A DNA stretch of 64,000 nucleotides from Allodiplogaster sudhausi (GCA_945643635.1 CALZFC010000305.1:476001-540000); one strand, 5' to 3'. Counted from the first letter of the stretch, positions 31,717 to 43,690 are shown. Program-made: numbers and translations. The notes: generated by a model from the letters alone, not told the origin.

Positions 31717-32738
31717 AGCTCGTCCCTGTAGAGCACCCAGCCCTTGCCCGGTACCGACTTGCGGAGATGGAAGAGCTGCTTAGGCAAGTCATTCCACCGG
31801 ACGCGCTCCTCTGCCGTCATCGACTTCTTGATGTAAACGCCATTCCATCTTTGGTCAGCCCGAAGGGTCGATGCACCCTTCAGACACCTCAGGAGATGGC
31901 CCCTAGTGGGCAGCAGGACCTTCACCAGCCGCGGGCGATCACCGGGCTTGCCCATGCGGTAAACCGTCATGGGTTCGCACTCAGCACCCACGGCGGAGAG
32001 GAGGCTGGTCACGGAAGATTTGTCGGCGGCGAGCTTGGCAGAGAGATCAGAGGAGGAGGGCTCTGCCAGCCCGGCAATGACGAGAGAGCGCTCTCGCAAG
32101 TGCCGCTCCTGATCTGACTCAACTGCCGCGCCACCGCCGGCAGGCAGATTGGCAGGGAAGGAAGACAGAGAGACGGTGTTAGTAGGAAGAGAGGAAGAGG
32201 AGGGGACAAGCTTAAACAACATTTCAACCGTGTTAGCAAGCAATACAATCATGCTGGACAGGGTCTGCCACGTGGCATTATTCATACCTGCCGGAGGTGT
32301 GCCGTTGCCAATGGCCAGAGCGTCGACGACGATCTTCGAGATGTTGCCGGTGGCCGCGTCGAGGGGGAGGGGGGCGGTGGGGGATGATGGGTGGATTCGT
32401 TTCCTTGCAGGGGGGGACATGGTTTTTTTTTCTAAGTCCAGAGCGCAGCGGTCTAGCCGCCGCACGTGTGAAGAGAGAAGGGGGGAGTGAAGAGAGAAGG
32501 GGGAGTGAAGAGAGAAGGGGGGAGTGATACTAAACAAATAGCTCATTTTAGTCTGTATTATAAGAGATGCTGTTGAATTACGGTGCCGGTGATCTGTCCT
32601 TGTGTTGCTGTTTCTCCTTTCTCTTGGGAAGCTTGAATAGCTAGCGACATTCATTTTGCGCAGATTTTTCCTTTTGTGCTTTTGTTTTTCTTCCTCTTTT
32701 CTTCTTTTCCCTTTAGTAAGGCTGATATCCATGTACAC
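31599..32738 (-). CDS. LINE ORF1, nucleic-acid-binding protein
   Basis: 379 codons, uninterrupted. N-terminus basic (KRRKEEEKQKHKRKNLRK), middle Ala/Ser-rich, then RLVKVLLPTRGHLLRCLKGA and GVYIKKSMTAEERVRW, a conserved block of CR1-type ORF1 proteins thought to bind RNA. The C-terminus is Pro-rich and overlaps the start of ORF2. The ATG at 32738 may be upstream of the true start; other in-frame ATGs exist. Confidence 0.8.
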   Translation of the reverse strand: MYMDISLTKGKRRKEEEKQKHKRKNLRKMNVASYSSFPRERRNSNTRTDHRHRNSTASLIIQTKMSYLFSITPPFSLHSPFSLHSPLLSSHVRRLDRCALDLEKKTMSPPARKRIHPSSPTAPLPLDAATGNISKIVVDALAIGNGTPPAGMNNATWQTLSSMIVLLANTVEMLFKLVPSSSSLPTNTVSLSSFPANLPAGGGAAVESDQERHLRERSLVIAGLAEPSSSDLSAKLAADKSSVTSLLSAVGAECEPMTVYRMGKPGDRPRLVKVLLPTRGHLLRCLKGASTLRADQRWNGVYIKKSMTAEERVRWNDLPKQLFHLRKSVPGKGWVLYRDELWVKAEIGGVRITVPPPPTSLSPPHDQHMSTPNGNQGNT

Positions 32739-33039
32739 TCTTGTTTAGACCCATCCCTTAGCTTTTCATTCACTGTTAGATTCTTGTTACAAATAGCTGT
32801 TTTTGCTGTAGGTGAATTTCCAAGTAGAAAATTATGGATATAAAGTGTGATGCAGCAGGGTGTTGTTGTAGTCCGCGTCGTAATGGTCCCAACTGGGAGC
32901 GACAGTAGAATGGAGATGAAGCAGGAATGGAGCAGGGATGACTCAAAACAGCACCAAAAAATATAAGACAGGAAAAGACAGCATCTTTCAGCTGAGATTA
33001 CCCTCAGGATAATGACCGGCGAAACTAAGGGGTAATGGT

Positions 33040-33895
33040 TTTACCCTCATGGGTAACAACCTCAGGATTACCCCTCAAAAAGCGACACTTTACTACGGCG
33101 GCTGAGCAAGAACAAAACATTATAGACTTGAATGTTGAAAGGAGTTCATCTTGTAGCAAATTTCACGCACTTTCTTATGATTTATGCTTGAAAGTACTAA
33201 ATTGTTTGTAAATTAGTATCTTCTAATAGTATAGAACAAAAATTTCAATAGAAATATAAACTTTTCAATAAAAGTATGTATGTAGCATTTGAAGATCTCT
33301 GTGAGTGCTCTTAGATGATACACCTATGATTTTCTGATATTAAGATTGATCAAAGTTATGGATCGATGAATGTGCTTGCATGGTGTCTCGGCGGCCGAAA
33401 ACGCGCCTTTTTGACCGACTCGCGCGCATTGCTCGCGTCGTAGAAAAAATTGGTACGCTCGGATTTTTCTTGAATGACGCTTATTTGACAGCAAATTTCA
33501 CGATCTTTCTTTCTATCTAGGTTCTAGAGTGTATAAATGATCGTAAAGTGGTGTGTTGAGCCTTCAAATAATTTCAACACAATTTTCTCGGCCAAAATAA
33601 AATTTTAGTAAAACATGTTCCTAGATGAAATGTGAAGCGCTTTCGAAATGCTATTGAATGATATATGCATAGTTTCTCAAAACAGGTTTTGGACGGATTT
33701 ATGGCACAATGAATTTTCATTGTTAGAGTGGTGTATCCCGAAGGGAAAAAATCGGATGATGGAGAAATTAGGCTCATTAAACAGAGCGGATCGAGTTGTA
33801 TAAGAAAAATGATATTTGTTATTGAATCCGAAAGCAATTTTCCCGGGGCAGGTTGCTTTAAGCGCATGCTCGACTCTTACAGAGAAGTTCTCTTA
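33040..33895 (-). repeat. Dispersed repeat of about 0.83 kb, copy 2 (inverted)
   Basis: Inverted copy of 26035-26870; GCGACACTTTACTACGGCGG at 33080 mirrors the end of copy 1 near 26820. Together they flank the LINE and 27.2 kb region as a large inverted pair. Confidence 0.75.
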
Positions 33896-34119
33896 ATATA
33901 AATAATATGAACTGTAATAGCTGATTTTCGTGTTGTTTCCGCAATATGGGAAACTATTTCGGCCTCAGTGAATATGACTGTGAAGACTCTTTTCAAAAAT
34001 ATGCAGAAATGGCTGAGATATAATAATATGTGTGATTACTGCATTTGACACGAGGCCTGGTCGTATTGTTATGCTGAAAAAGCTGCAGCCGCGCGATTAA
34101 TCTTACGTTGTGTCAATGA

Positions 34120-34754
34120 CAGCGTCTCTCTCTCTCTCTCTGCTCTCTCTCTCACTCACACTCTCTCTCTCGTTCTTTCTCTCGATCTCTGCTATCTGGG
34201 ATCTCAAGTACGACCAACAAACTAGCTAGTTTTACCTGGTTTGTAGAGTCGTGTTGGAGCCGTCGTTGTTGTATCTGGAAAGAAGTGAGAATTTTGCTCC
34301 CGCCCGAACCCGAACCACCCGCGCACCGCTTCCAAGCCACTACCACCACACTACCCCCGCTAGCGAAATGAGTTTTTCTGAAAATATCCAGATGATAAGG
34401 GAAGGGCGCCCGGTGCTTTTACCCCTCCTCAAACGATTTTTAGTAAATGTTTTGCCAACATTTCGCCATATTCATTTCTGCATGGCGAAATTTCATCAAA
34501 CGACTTTCCATCACTGTTCTTTCCTCTGAAAGTCGGCTTTTCGTCAAGTGGCAGATTATGTAATTTTTTTACTACAATTTTCCACAGTGTTTTGCGCAAT
34601 GCTGTAGCGTGTTCATCATCTCGCTGTTCATTCTTGCTGTTAACCAGGGTCACAGTCCATTTTGTACTCCCTCTATGTAACTCTCTCTTCATTCTAATTA
34701 ATAACTGGAAATCCATCCTTGCTATCGATTCGCAGCAATGAGAGAGGGCGAATC

Positions 34755-34793
<39 letters not shown>

Positions 34794-35225
34794 ACACCGA
34801 GAGAGAGAGAGAGAGAGACCATATTGATAGATAATTGAGCGCAGAAACGACTGTTTGTGAGATTTATGAGTTTCTGTGTTTCTTTTGCTGTGAACGCCAT
34901 AAAGAGACCGAAAGGCGACTCTCTCTCTCTCCATGTCATTAGATTCTACACAGAAAGGCGCTTGTAATGAGGTACAGAGAGATGTAGCTAAGTAAAGTTG
35001 GACGTTTAAATTACACTTACAAGTTTGCGCACAAAAGCGAGGGATCAACTTTTGCCACACTACCAATTCCTGAGATCACGAACATTGTACACTTAAAAAG
35101 AGAAATAGAGAAGAAAGACAGAAAGAGAGAGAGAGAGAGACAGACAAACAGACCGAGCGAGAGAGAGACAGAGATACATACAGAGAGAGAGAGGGAGATA
35201 GAGGGAAAGGGAGAGAGAGCAAGCA
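34120..35225. repeat. Cluster of (CT)n/(GA)n microsatellites
   Basis: Simple tracts at 34127-34190, 34757-34818 and 35098-35220. Leu/Ser-rich minus-strand frames here are microsatellite artefacts. No gene is seen between them. Confidence 0.9.
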
Positions 35226-35284
35226 AGCAACATAGGCAAGAAAGACACGTAAACTCGGCGGGGCAAGGAGCTGACAGAAGAATG

Positions 35285-35420
35285 TTCCGAGTGCGGCAAT
35301 GTGCTGCTCAACAGGACATTCCATGCGAGGGCAGCAGGACATTCAGCGCCATGAGCGCTGCCAGAGCGAATGTCCTGCTCGGGTCGGTTCGAATGTCCTT
35401 CTCAGCAGGGCATCCAAAAA
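35285..35420. repeat. Tandem/inverted repeats of CAGGACATTC
   Basis: CAGGACATTC occurs at about 35312 and 35336 and its complement GAATGTCCTGC/GAATGTCCTTC at 35368 and 35390, with GCTGCCAGAGC/GCAGCAGG around a central GCGCCATGAGCGC palindrome. Imperfect foldback; function unknown. Confidence 0.6.
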
Positions 35421-36209
35421 ATATTCAACCCGAGAACTACGAACATTCTTTTTTTGTGTGTGGCTGAAGAAGCAAGCAGCAAAACAATACAACCTGGTCT
35501 CGTGCTAACCATAAGTGCAGTAAACACACATATGATTAGATCTCACAGTTTCAGAATATTTTTGCAAAAGGTCTTCACAGTCGTGTTCACCGAGGTCGAA
35601 ATACTAGTTTCCCAGATAGCAGAAATGTGTATGCAGCGTGCTGTTCCAGTTCATATTATTTACATACATTAATGTTATAAATATTATATCGGATATAATA
35701 ATGTATATACAAGCACATGACAAAAAATCCTAACAATCCTTTGGCAAATGTGCAAGGTAGACACGCTGTCTATTATATATATAAAAAAATATTGAGTAAC
35801 GAGCGAAACACTATGTGGTGTTTCAGTTTCTACGCCGATATATCTTCTGTGCAGCGAAAAATTCAACTGTGTGAATTTTATGACAAATGTTCTTCAAAAC
35901 AAAGTTATTATCCCACTATTTTACATTTATAGGCCATACACCCTTTAAGCTTCCTTAATATGAAATATTTTTGTTCTTCATTCAAGGTTCCTGGGAAGAG
36001 AGAACGAAAGAAGTAGACAAACAATGCTGGGAATCCAGACAGGCTGTTTCTCGCAGCGAGCGACAAATTTATTAAACATTTCATGAAAATATTTTTTAAC
36101 TCATGTTTTTTTAACTCATTTGGTACAAAAAAACATTTTCGAGTTCACTCTACAATTTTTTTTATTTTTATGACTGAAATGTTGATGCATTTGGAGAATC
36201 GTTGTATGT

Positions 36210-36395
36210 ATATACCTTAGTTTTTCTATTAGTGTCCCACACTCTATTAGAACCCCCTCTCTAATAGTACCCCCTCCCCTTGAAAAGGCCTTTAAAAAAT
36301 AGTACCTCTATCTCTAATAGTGCCTCCCTCTCGCAATGGCATTGAAAAAATAGAACCCGCGGGGAAATTGATTGAGAAAATACGGTTTTCGGTAT
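36210..36395. mobile_element. CGTATTTTCTC MITE, short copy
   Basis: Left end TTTTTCTATTAGTGTCCC, right end GATTGAGAAAATACGGT; interior of CCCCTCTCTAATAGTACC-like units. Confidence 0.7.
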
Positions 36396-36615
36396 GGAAA
36401 AATTCGAATTTCAGAAAACATAAACACTACACGAAGATTTACTTCGTTGACATTATCAAGCTCTAGTGCCGCAAGGGCAAAATTTGCAACCAACAGCAAA
36501 GGAACTCTGAAGTACTGACGGACTCGAACAAGTTACTCAGGGCTGGTAATGCAATACTCCTCCCCGCGCAGCATCGGCTGGCAAGGCGGTCCTTCTCATC
36601 GCACTAGTCCAACTT

Positions 36616-36997
36616 TTTAAAATTACTCATTACCTATGTAGAAATAAAAGATTCAAGTATTTTTTTGTCGAATAGAATAGTTAATGATTGGAATAAAGTG
36701 CCTAATGAGATATTTGTCAGTGCATCTCTAGCTCGCTCATTTATATCTTCCATAAGCCTCTCACACTCGCTTAAATAGTGTTGTGGTGACCCACAGCCTC
36801 GCGTTTTAGTTTTAGTTTTTCTTCTTAAAGTTCATTTGTAGATTTCACTGTTTTGTTTTTCTTTAATGTAGGCATGCCTCGAAGCAGCCACTTACGTCAG
36901 CTATTGAAATCTATGCATTTACATATTAATTAATCTCATATCTATATTCTCATGTCCTCATTCTTTAAAAATGCTGATAAACCTGAATGAATGAATG
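36616..36997 (+). mobile_element. 5'-truncated LINE 3' end with (TGAA)n tail
   Basis: Encodes the last residues of a LINE ORF2 (FLSNRIVNDWNKVPNEIFVS ... SISLSHSLK, stop at about 36776), a 3' UTR of about 0.2 kb and a TGAATGAATGAA tail. AACTT is duplicated at 36611-36615 and 36998-37002. The homologous site in copy 2 (51541-51555) is uninterrupted, proving insertion after the duplication. It is a different family from the 28-32 kb LINE by tail and C-terminus. Confidence 0.93.
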
Positions 36998-37749
36998 AAC
37001 TTCACTCACCCCAACAGCTTTTTACAAACAAGGATATGAAACTGCGATTATCGAGTTTCTTTTGTGCCTTTCGCGATAATCATAAGATGCTAATTACGAA
37101 AGTATCAAATGGCCGGGGACCCGGCAAAATTAGATTTCGCTCAAAAGCTCTTTATGGGTACTTTTTAACACGGCGAAACGATTGGAATGGGTCCTTGAGA
37201 CAGAAATCGCCATATTCGCGAGCTGTGCGATGTTTAAAATTCGAGAGCGCAATGACACTTGCAGAGAAGATCGCACATTCGCGTTCGCTATTTGCTCTCA
37301 ATAAAGCAATATTCGTGAACACTTTGTCATAAATAGACAAGATATTGCTCTATAAGGCTACTAAAGTAGAATTTAAAAATATTCACGTTTACGGTCTCAG
37401 CTGCCTCTAGACTTTGGAAAGGCGCCATTCTCTCATATGGAAAAAAGTCATGGGTTTAATATCATAGGTAGTAAAGCAAAAAATTATCTTTCCAATGAGC
37501 TTTCTATCTTAAGTTGTAAAGCAAAAATTATAGTATGCCAGATATCGACGAGGTATTTTATGTTTCCCAGTCATAAAAATGTTGAAACTCGCACGGTACA
37601 GTTGCTGTGCATCGTCATACCTAAACAATATAGTCAATTCTAAAGCTCTATACAGTCAATTCTAAAGTCAATTCTAAAGCTCTATACAGTCAATTCTAAA
37701 GCTCTATCCTAAACAATATTGTCAATTCTAAAGCTCTATACAGCTGTAT

Positions 37750-38151
37750 AGGTTTGGTCCGGGAAAATGAGGAATACGTTGGTTATGCTCCCTCAAACTA
37801 TAAAGTCAATAAAAACTTGAAAGTTGAAGATTTTCAAGTTCTTCTTTTTTCGTTATTTAGAGCAATATCTTGGCTATTATGGTGCAAAGTTTCGTTTCAA
37901 TATCTCAACAAAGCGCGTCGCAGTGACCTCAAACGTGCATCCAACTCGCCTCCCAGCGCGTCGAGCGCCATAATGCAAGCCTTGATAGCAGACGAGCAAG
38001 GCATTTTCCGACTTCAAGACTACCTCCAATCGATTCCTCGCATCAAAAAGCACCTATAAGGAAGTTTTGATCAAAATCCAAGATGGTCGATTTTGGCTAT
38101 GTCCGCGGCCGCTTTGCATCATTTAGATTCTCTCGCAAATCGCGTCATATG
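37750..38151. mobile_element. CATATGACGCG-family MITE, half element
   Basis: Ends GATTCTCTCGCAAATCGCGT/CATATG at 38151. The interior matches 38760-39188 and 58130-58513 (CGTGCATCCAACTCGCC, CCAATCGATTCCTCG, CACCTATAAGGAA). Confidence 0.75.
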
Positions 38152-38195
38152 TGTATGATCTTCATAAAGGAAAAATACAACATTTGGCGTACATA

Positions 38196-39188
38196 CATAT
38201 GACGCGATTTGCGAGAGAATCAAATCGAATCAAACTGCACATCTGAAAATGTCTCTTTTGTTTGCTATGAGAACTTGAAATATTAGTCTTGCCGCGCTGG
38301 ATGGCCAGTTGGATGCACGTCTGATGGTGAGGTCACTGCGCCGCATGTTTTTGAGATATAGAAATGAAAATCTTTTTATACCAACCAAACGAATAGAACT
38401 GTATGTTGGGCCGGTAGTGTCATTTTCATTGCGCCCAATAATCCATATTTTTAGTTTATTCGAATTAGAATATTCCAATTATTTTATAAGCGCCCTTCCT
38501 TGAAAAATTGTTATAAGTAGATGCCCTAGTCTTTTGATTTACGACAAAATATTACAGAGAATTTTATTGTAAGGGGTTCAGCTTGAAGCAAATTTCACGT
38601 TTTTTTCTTGTGGTGTATGTTTCGGCATACGAAAATGATTCTGAAGTGTTCTTCTAAGCCGCGGACGTGCTAATTTCCACTGCAGCTCCGGGATAATCGA
38701 TCAGGAAACTTCAGCTCATCCTAAGTTTCCTAAACCCAATAGTTCATTCGAAAGAAGCTCTTTTCAAGCTCTATACAGCTGTATAGGATTGATTGCTGCA
38801 AAATGAGAAACACGTTCTCTGAGCTCCCTCAAACGTTAAATTCTATAAAAAATTGAAAATTAAACATTTTCAAGTTTTTTCTTATTTCGTTGCTTAGATC
38901 AATATCTTAGCTATTAAAATGCATAGTTTCATTTCTATATCTCAAAAACGTGCGGCGCAGTGACCTCAGACGTGCATCCAACTCGCTTCCCAGCGCGGCG
39001 AGCCTAATAATTCAAGCCCTCATAGCGAACGAATGAGACATTTTCTGATGACTAGACCACTTCCAATCGATTCCTCATACCAGAAAACACCTATAAGGAA
39101 CTTTTGAACAAAATCCAAGCCTGTCGATTTTGGCCGGGTCCCTGGGCAGTTTGATTCGATTTGATTCTCTCGCAAATCGCGTCATATG
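38196..39188. mobile_element. CATATGACGCGATTTGCGAG MITE, TA target duplication
   Basis: Inverted termini CATATGACGCGATTTGCGAG (38196) and its complement ending 39188, flanked by TA. Each half contains the same inner block in opposite orientation. A TA duplication suggests Tc1/mariner-type mobilisation. The sister element is 57140-58513. No transposase. Confidence 0.85.
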
Positions 39189-39791
39189 TATGTATAAATT
39201 GAGACATTTTCTTTCCCTTTTATTTTTAGTGTTTGTTTTATATGAAGCAATGGTTGGCCATTACAGTTGAATAAAAAATTTATATAAATAGTCAAAATTT
39301 TAATAAAAAAATAAAAAAAAATTACCGTAGGATTGCTGTCGTCCATGGATGGGCACGGCGGATCGAATGGCACTGGCGCCCATTACGGCGAAGAGCTTTC
39401 CGCTAGGAGGATATCTTGAAGGCTGAGACGACGGAGTAAGCTGGGGTAGAGGTGAGGGCGGTTGCGAATCACCATGAGGAGGTGAGGACATGATTTGGCA
39501 GATGAGAGTGAAGATTTACAGATTGTTAGCTTGTATGTATGTAGCATTCGCATTTGTTCACATTCAGTACCAATGATCGAGAGGTGATGGCTGCATCGGA
39601 TATATCGGTTATACCCTTGCAAATTGTGTGCATTTAAGTTCGTTCATCTTTTTGCGAGAATTCTTTATTATCATGAACATATAGCTTATTCGGTGGGCAT
39701 TTCTGCGAGTTATTGTTACATACAGAGCTAATGTACCATTCGATTATTGACATAATATGTAAACCTGGTACAAATTAGTGCTGAAGCCTTT

Positions 39792-41039
39792 CTACAGTTT
39801 GGTGAGAGAGCGGGCCTGGGCCACGAGTGTCACGGCGTGTCCGGAAGACTTGCTCTTCAGGGTCATCTCGATCTGGTAGGGGCTGTCATTCTTCAGAAGA
39901 GCGATGATGGCGCCGTATCTTAAACGAGAGAGACAGAGAGAGAGAGAGAGAGTGAGTGACAGTGAGAGAGAAAGAAAGTGAGAGAGAGAGAGAGGCTGAC
40001 TTGCTGAAATCGAGGGTGACCTTGATGTTGTTCATGCCCATGGCAACCGGGCACGGGACTCCGTGCGCGCACGCGTTGAGGTTGCTACTGCAAAAGATCA
40101 TAAAATAAACTAAATCCTACTAATAAAAAAGGGCTTAGCGTTTCTTTGCTTAACATTTTTTCTAGAAACTTCCATGCTCTCTCTGGGTTCATTACCAAAG
40201 TTTGAGGAATCCAAACAGTAAAAACCACTACGAACGTTGCGACGTTCATACCACAACGAACATCGCGACTTTCGCACTTTAGTTTCTGATTTCTGCCAGG
40301 GGTCCTGGAATTTCCCAGAACATTCCGGAAGGGGCCAACGTCTGCCCTGAAGTCCGTAGAACATTCGAGAAGGTTCAGGAAACGACCAAGGGACATCGAA
40401 TTTTCCAGCACATTATGTAAGGGGCCAACATCTGCCTATGGTCCTTTGAACATTCCAGAAGGTTCTAGAAGGGACAAAGTACTGCCCTGGGACATGATGC
40501 TTTCCTGAGAATTCCGGAAGGGGTCAAAGTCTGTCCTGAGTCCTGGGAACACTCGAAAAGGTTCCTGAAGGGATCGCGTTCGTTCCCGGGAGGTGGAATT
40601 TTCCTGAACATTCACATAGATGGTTTACAGATGGCGAGGCCGCGAAGGGGTCGAGAATCCAGCCGGTTAAGCGCGCGCGAAGCGCGCGGGAACCGGCTGG
40701 TAAATAAAATCTTTTAAGAAAACATTCACTGGACTTGGTATGAAATTATAGCAAAGAACAACTACATATATTCTTTGTCGTATGCTCTTTTGAATGTCTT
40801 TACCATTGATGTCGTGTCTCTTTAAACACAATTTCCATTGTATCGCTCGAAGGATGGAAGGCAGTCTTACAGGAGTCCGAATGTCGGCACCTCGCTCCAC
40901 GAGCAGCTGAGGAATCCGCCATACTGGTAGAGCTTGATGCTCATGAGCAGATCACCCGCGGCAAGGACGGCCTCTTCGTTGTCCAGCGCCGTTAGCACGT
41001 ACAGTGGCTTCCTCAGCTGGATAGGATACTCCAGCTTGC
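39792..41039 (-). pseudogene. ML-domain gene duplicate lacking exons 1-2
   Basis: Exons 3-5 (41039-40871, 40087-40001, 39918-39792) are intact, in phase and more than 95 percent identical to the 15.4-17.1 kb gene, with a few replacements (MNNIKV for MGNIKV, YGAII for YSAII, IEMTL for IELTL). Upstream, sequence jumps from the intron 2 purine tract (about 41105) straight to the part matching 17730, so the signal-peptide exon and exon 2 are deleted. Without a new start and signal sequence it is probably a pseudogene, though the remaining exons show no stop. Intron 3 keeps the heat-shock-element array and the 42-nt palindrome. Confidence 0.85.
40300..40640. repeat. Heat-shock-element-rich minisatellite, array 6
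   Basis: Partner of 16340-16690. At about 40447-40472 there is a five-unit perfect HSE (GAACATTCCAGAAGGTTCTA then GAA). Confidence 0.85.
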
Positions 41040-41320
41040 CTGGAGAGAGAGAGACGGGAAAAGAAGGAAGGGAAAGAAAGGAGGGAGTGTGAGAGAGAAG
41101 ATATGTAGAAAAACTAAGACTTTTGTAGAATGTCTAGGAATCAAAAAGAGCTATAAAAGACATGATAAAAATTACGAGGAGAGAGAAAGAGAGAAGCGAG
41201 AGAGTGAGAGGGTGAGATAGAAGGCTATTAAAATCACTCCACCTGTTCCATTTTTTTCTCACTATAATATTATGAACTTTCTTTTCCGATGGAGAAAGGG
41301 CAAATGGCGTCATTGAGCTT

Positions 41321-42440
41321 ATATAACACAATATTCTTTTAATATTTTACTGTTTTAACATATATATTGTATGTTAACGATTTTTGTGGATGCAAAAGCA
41401 GCAATTAACACTTGAACTACCCATTCATAGTTGTGCCTCAAGCGAGTGAACTTCGCCTCTTGTGGAATGTGGAAACTGAAGTGGTTTGTGCAGTAGAAAG
41501 AGTTCGGAAGAATGATCACAGAAGGTGAAAAAGATGAGTACATGGTGAAAATCGACTCCATCACGAAGAGAGAACAAGATGGAGAATTGGAGGAAAGAGG
41601 AGTTGCAGGTGAAAGAAAGAAGACTGAACGTAGCGATAAGTTCATTTCTAAATTTTGCCAATTAATACGGGATATTGGTGTGTTTGAGACAGCAAAATGT
41701 TTTTTTTATACAGCGAATGGAGCGAATTAGCGAAGCTTATGACGAAGTTACGTCAATCGAACATATTCTTCGTTGATTCATCATCTTCAATGATAGACAG
41801 GTTTATTCATATGTATATTTATTTTATATACATTGTGAAATTGTTCACATACATACATATGCATATGGGAGAGACTCATGTATTCAAATATGGACTGGCC
41901 TTGTTTCGTTCCTCTGCTTCCTTCTCTCTCTTTCTCTTTCTCTCTCTCTCTCTGTCTCTTTTCTCTCTCTCTCTATTCTCTCCTTGTTTATCTCCCTGCT
42001 TCTCTCTCTCTCGGACACAAAGCTGAATCGGGCAGCGAGTGTGTATTACGCTCGATGACGCCAATTGCCCTTTCTCCCTCTGTTTTACAAAGTTCCCAAT
42101 CACAATGTGCTAATAATTGGACCCTTTTATCACCCCTTCATCACACTTTTCTGACATTTCCTTTGTGATGATTAATGCAAATGTCAGGAGCTTCTAGTCT
42201 TGTATTCTGCAAGTGCATAGGTATATAAGTTTGACACTAAGCAACAAGCGACGATCGCCTGTATATCTCTCGCCCGGTGTTGACATTCAAGTGTGTCGAA
42301 AATGTCAACGGCATTTTGTCAACATCTTGTATTTGCCGCAAACCTTGTCGCAATTGGTCAGAAATATTTTTTTAATCTTTTAATTTTTTTTCTCCCCATT
42401 AGATAGCCTTCATTTTTCTTTCATTTAAAGCGATGTTTAG
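41321..42440. other. Copy-2-specific spacer with (CT)n tract
   Basis: Replaces the C-type lectin region of copy 1. A plus-strand frame 41512-41730 (72 codons, Lys/Glu-rich) has no recognised domain. The (CT)n tract at 41925-42015 produces Ser/Leu-rich artefacts. Confidence 0.45.
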
Positions 42441-42454
42441 ATTAAGAGATTAAG

Positions 42455-42600
42455 GAAATATAATAAAATAAAATAAAAATAAAGAAAAATAATAATAAAA
42501 ATAATAAAAAAATAAAAAATAAAAAATAAAATAAAAAAATAAAATAAAAAAATATAATATAATATAGTATAATAAAAATAACATAAATAAAATGAATATT
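42455..42600. repeat. A-rich (AATAAA)n low-complexity tract
   Basis: Runs of AATAAA, AAAATAAAAA and TATAATATAA. Could be the tail of an unrecognised retroelement, but no coding remnant is adjacent. Confidence 0.85.
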
Positions 42601-43690
42601 AAGCGACCGCGTGCGCCTTCGACTACGAGCCACTCGTTGGTGGACGCTGCATGCGAAGCACCGTCAATGCTGGCTATCTATACAACCTACGCTTTGACTG
42701 CATGTCAGACCTTGGCAGCCTCACCTCCATTCACTCCGCAGAGGCGAGACAGCATATTATTGTCTTTCACTAAACGTTTCATTTTTGCGGATAATCACAT
42801 GATGCTCAGGAGAATGAGAGCATCCGCAAAAATCTGACCCATCTCTTCGTCGCGATTGTACTGGCTTGCTTCGTGTCTACGCAAATCTTCTTTTGGATCG
42901 ATGGAACGCCGCTCAACTTTGTTTTCTTTGATGATGTCGGCGTTTAGCCACCATGGCCGAGCAATCTTGTGATAGTCACACGAGATGCACATATTTCTGT
43001 TATTCTTTTTAAGATAAACCAGCTTGCCTTTTCGGCTATTCTGGTGTCTTCGTAATGCGAGCAGCCGTGCTATTAATCTTGACAAAACTGGCACCAGTTT
43101 CGCAAAAAGGTTCCCACTTTTTCTTTTTAAACTGGGTCCAATTTAGAGCCAAACATGGCGCACGTTTACTACCTTGGTCCCATGTTCCCAAATCGTTTTG
43201 TTCTGGCTCTTTCTCTCTGTCCATATCAAGCCATTTTCCATTGGCAGTGAGTGTCGAGAAGATAGCTTCCATCTTGATTAGTGTATGGCTGGAGCTGCTT
43301 CGGCTCTGTCTCTGCCACTTCCACATTCTTGAGGACCTTCATCGGCACCCATAGAACAGAAAAGTTCGCTAGTGCTAGCCCCGGCTTGAATATGGGTCCA
43401 GTTTAAAACGTGGGTTAACTTTTGGGTGAAACTGGAGCCATTTTGGTCACTTTTCATAGTAAAACGGCAAAAAACCCGCTTCATGTTTCCACTTTAGTTC
43501 CATCAAATTTTACTGAACGCTGGATCCACTTTTCTTCCTAGATTAATAGCACGGCAGAGGACGGTAAATGGATTGAGATGAACGAGATGAACGACAACGA
43601 GTCTCCCGGCTATTATGGCCTTTGCCAATTCCATCGCATCAACAGTCAAACGGATTCGCTGAAACATTTCTTTTTGTTTATATATATATA
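42601..43690. other. Unique spacer with repeated GGGTCCA-containing phrases
   Basis: Phrases such as ACTGGGTCCAATTTAGAGCC (43130) and GGGTCCAGTTTAAAACGTGG (43394) recur with variation (CACTTTTTC, CATTTTGGTCAC). No gene is supported. Confidence 0.4.

Larger units (their letters stand above)
28235..32745 (-). mobile_element. CR1/jockey-type LINE, near full length, two frameshifts
   Basis: Minus-strand non-LTR retrotransposon: ORF1 32738-31599, then endonuclease (31716-30925), reverse transcriptase (30850-29222 and C-terminal part 29244-28747), a 3' UTR of about 0.5 kb and a (TAAA/TAAT)n-like tail at 28238-28258. ORF1 and ORF2 overlap by about 118 bp in different frames. Two single-base-type frameshifts (near 30935 and 29235) break ORF2, so this copy is inactive but young. 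The equivalent place in the second duplicate (around 49 kb) has no LINE. Target duplications were not identified because the 5' end is uncertain. Confidence 0.92.
35795..37115. repeat. Segmental duplication block D, copy 1 (pairs with 50400-51640)
   Basis: Direct homology beginning near GTGGTGTTTCAGTTTCTACGC and ending near the AAACTGCGATTATCGAGT segment. Copy 1 has an extra LINE tail (36616-36997); copy 2 has extra copies of the CGTATTTTCTC element. Confidence 0.9.
39505..41320. repeat. Segmental duplication block A, copy 2
   Basis: Direct duplicate of 15091-17850 without the TTAA element and without about 525 bp that carry ML exons 1 and 2. Confidence 0.93.

Noticed and set aside
31635..32527. 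Plus-strand frames of 76-160 codons
   Set aside because: Shadows of LINE ORF1 and the endonuclease start on the minus strand.
34429..35342. Ser/Leu-rich frames on the minus strand
   Set aside because: Driven by (GA)n/(CT)n microsatellites.
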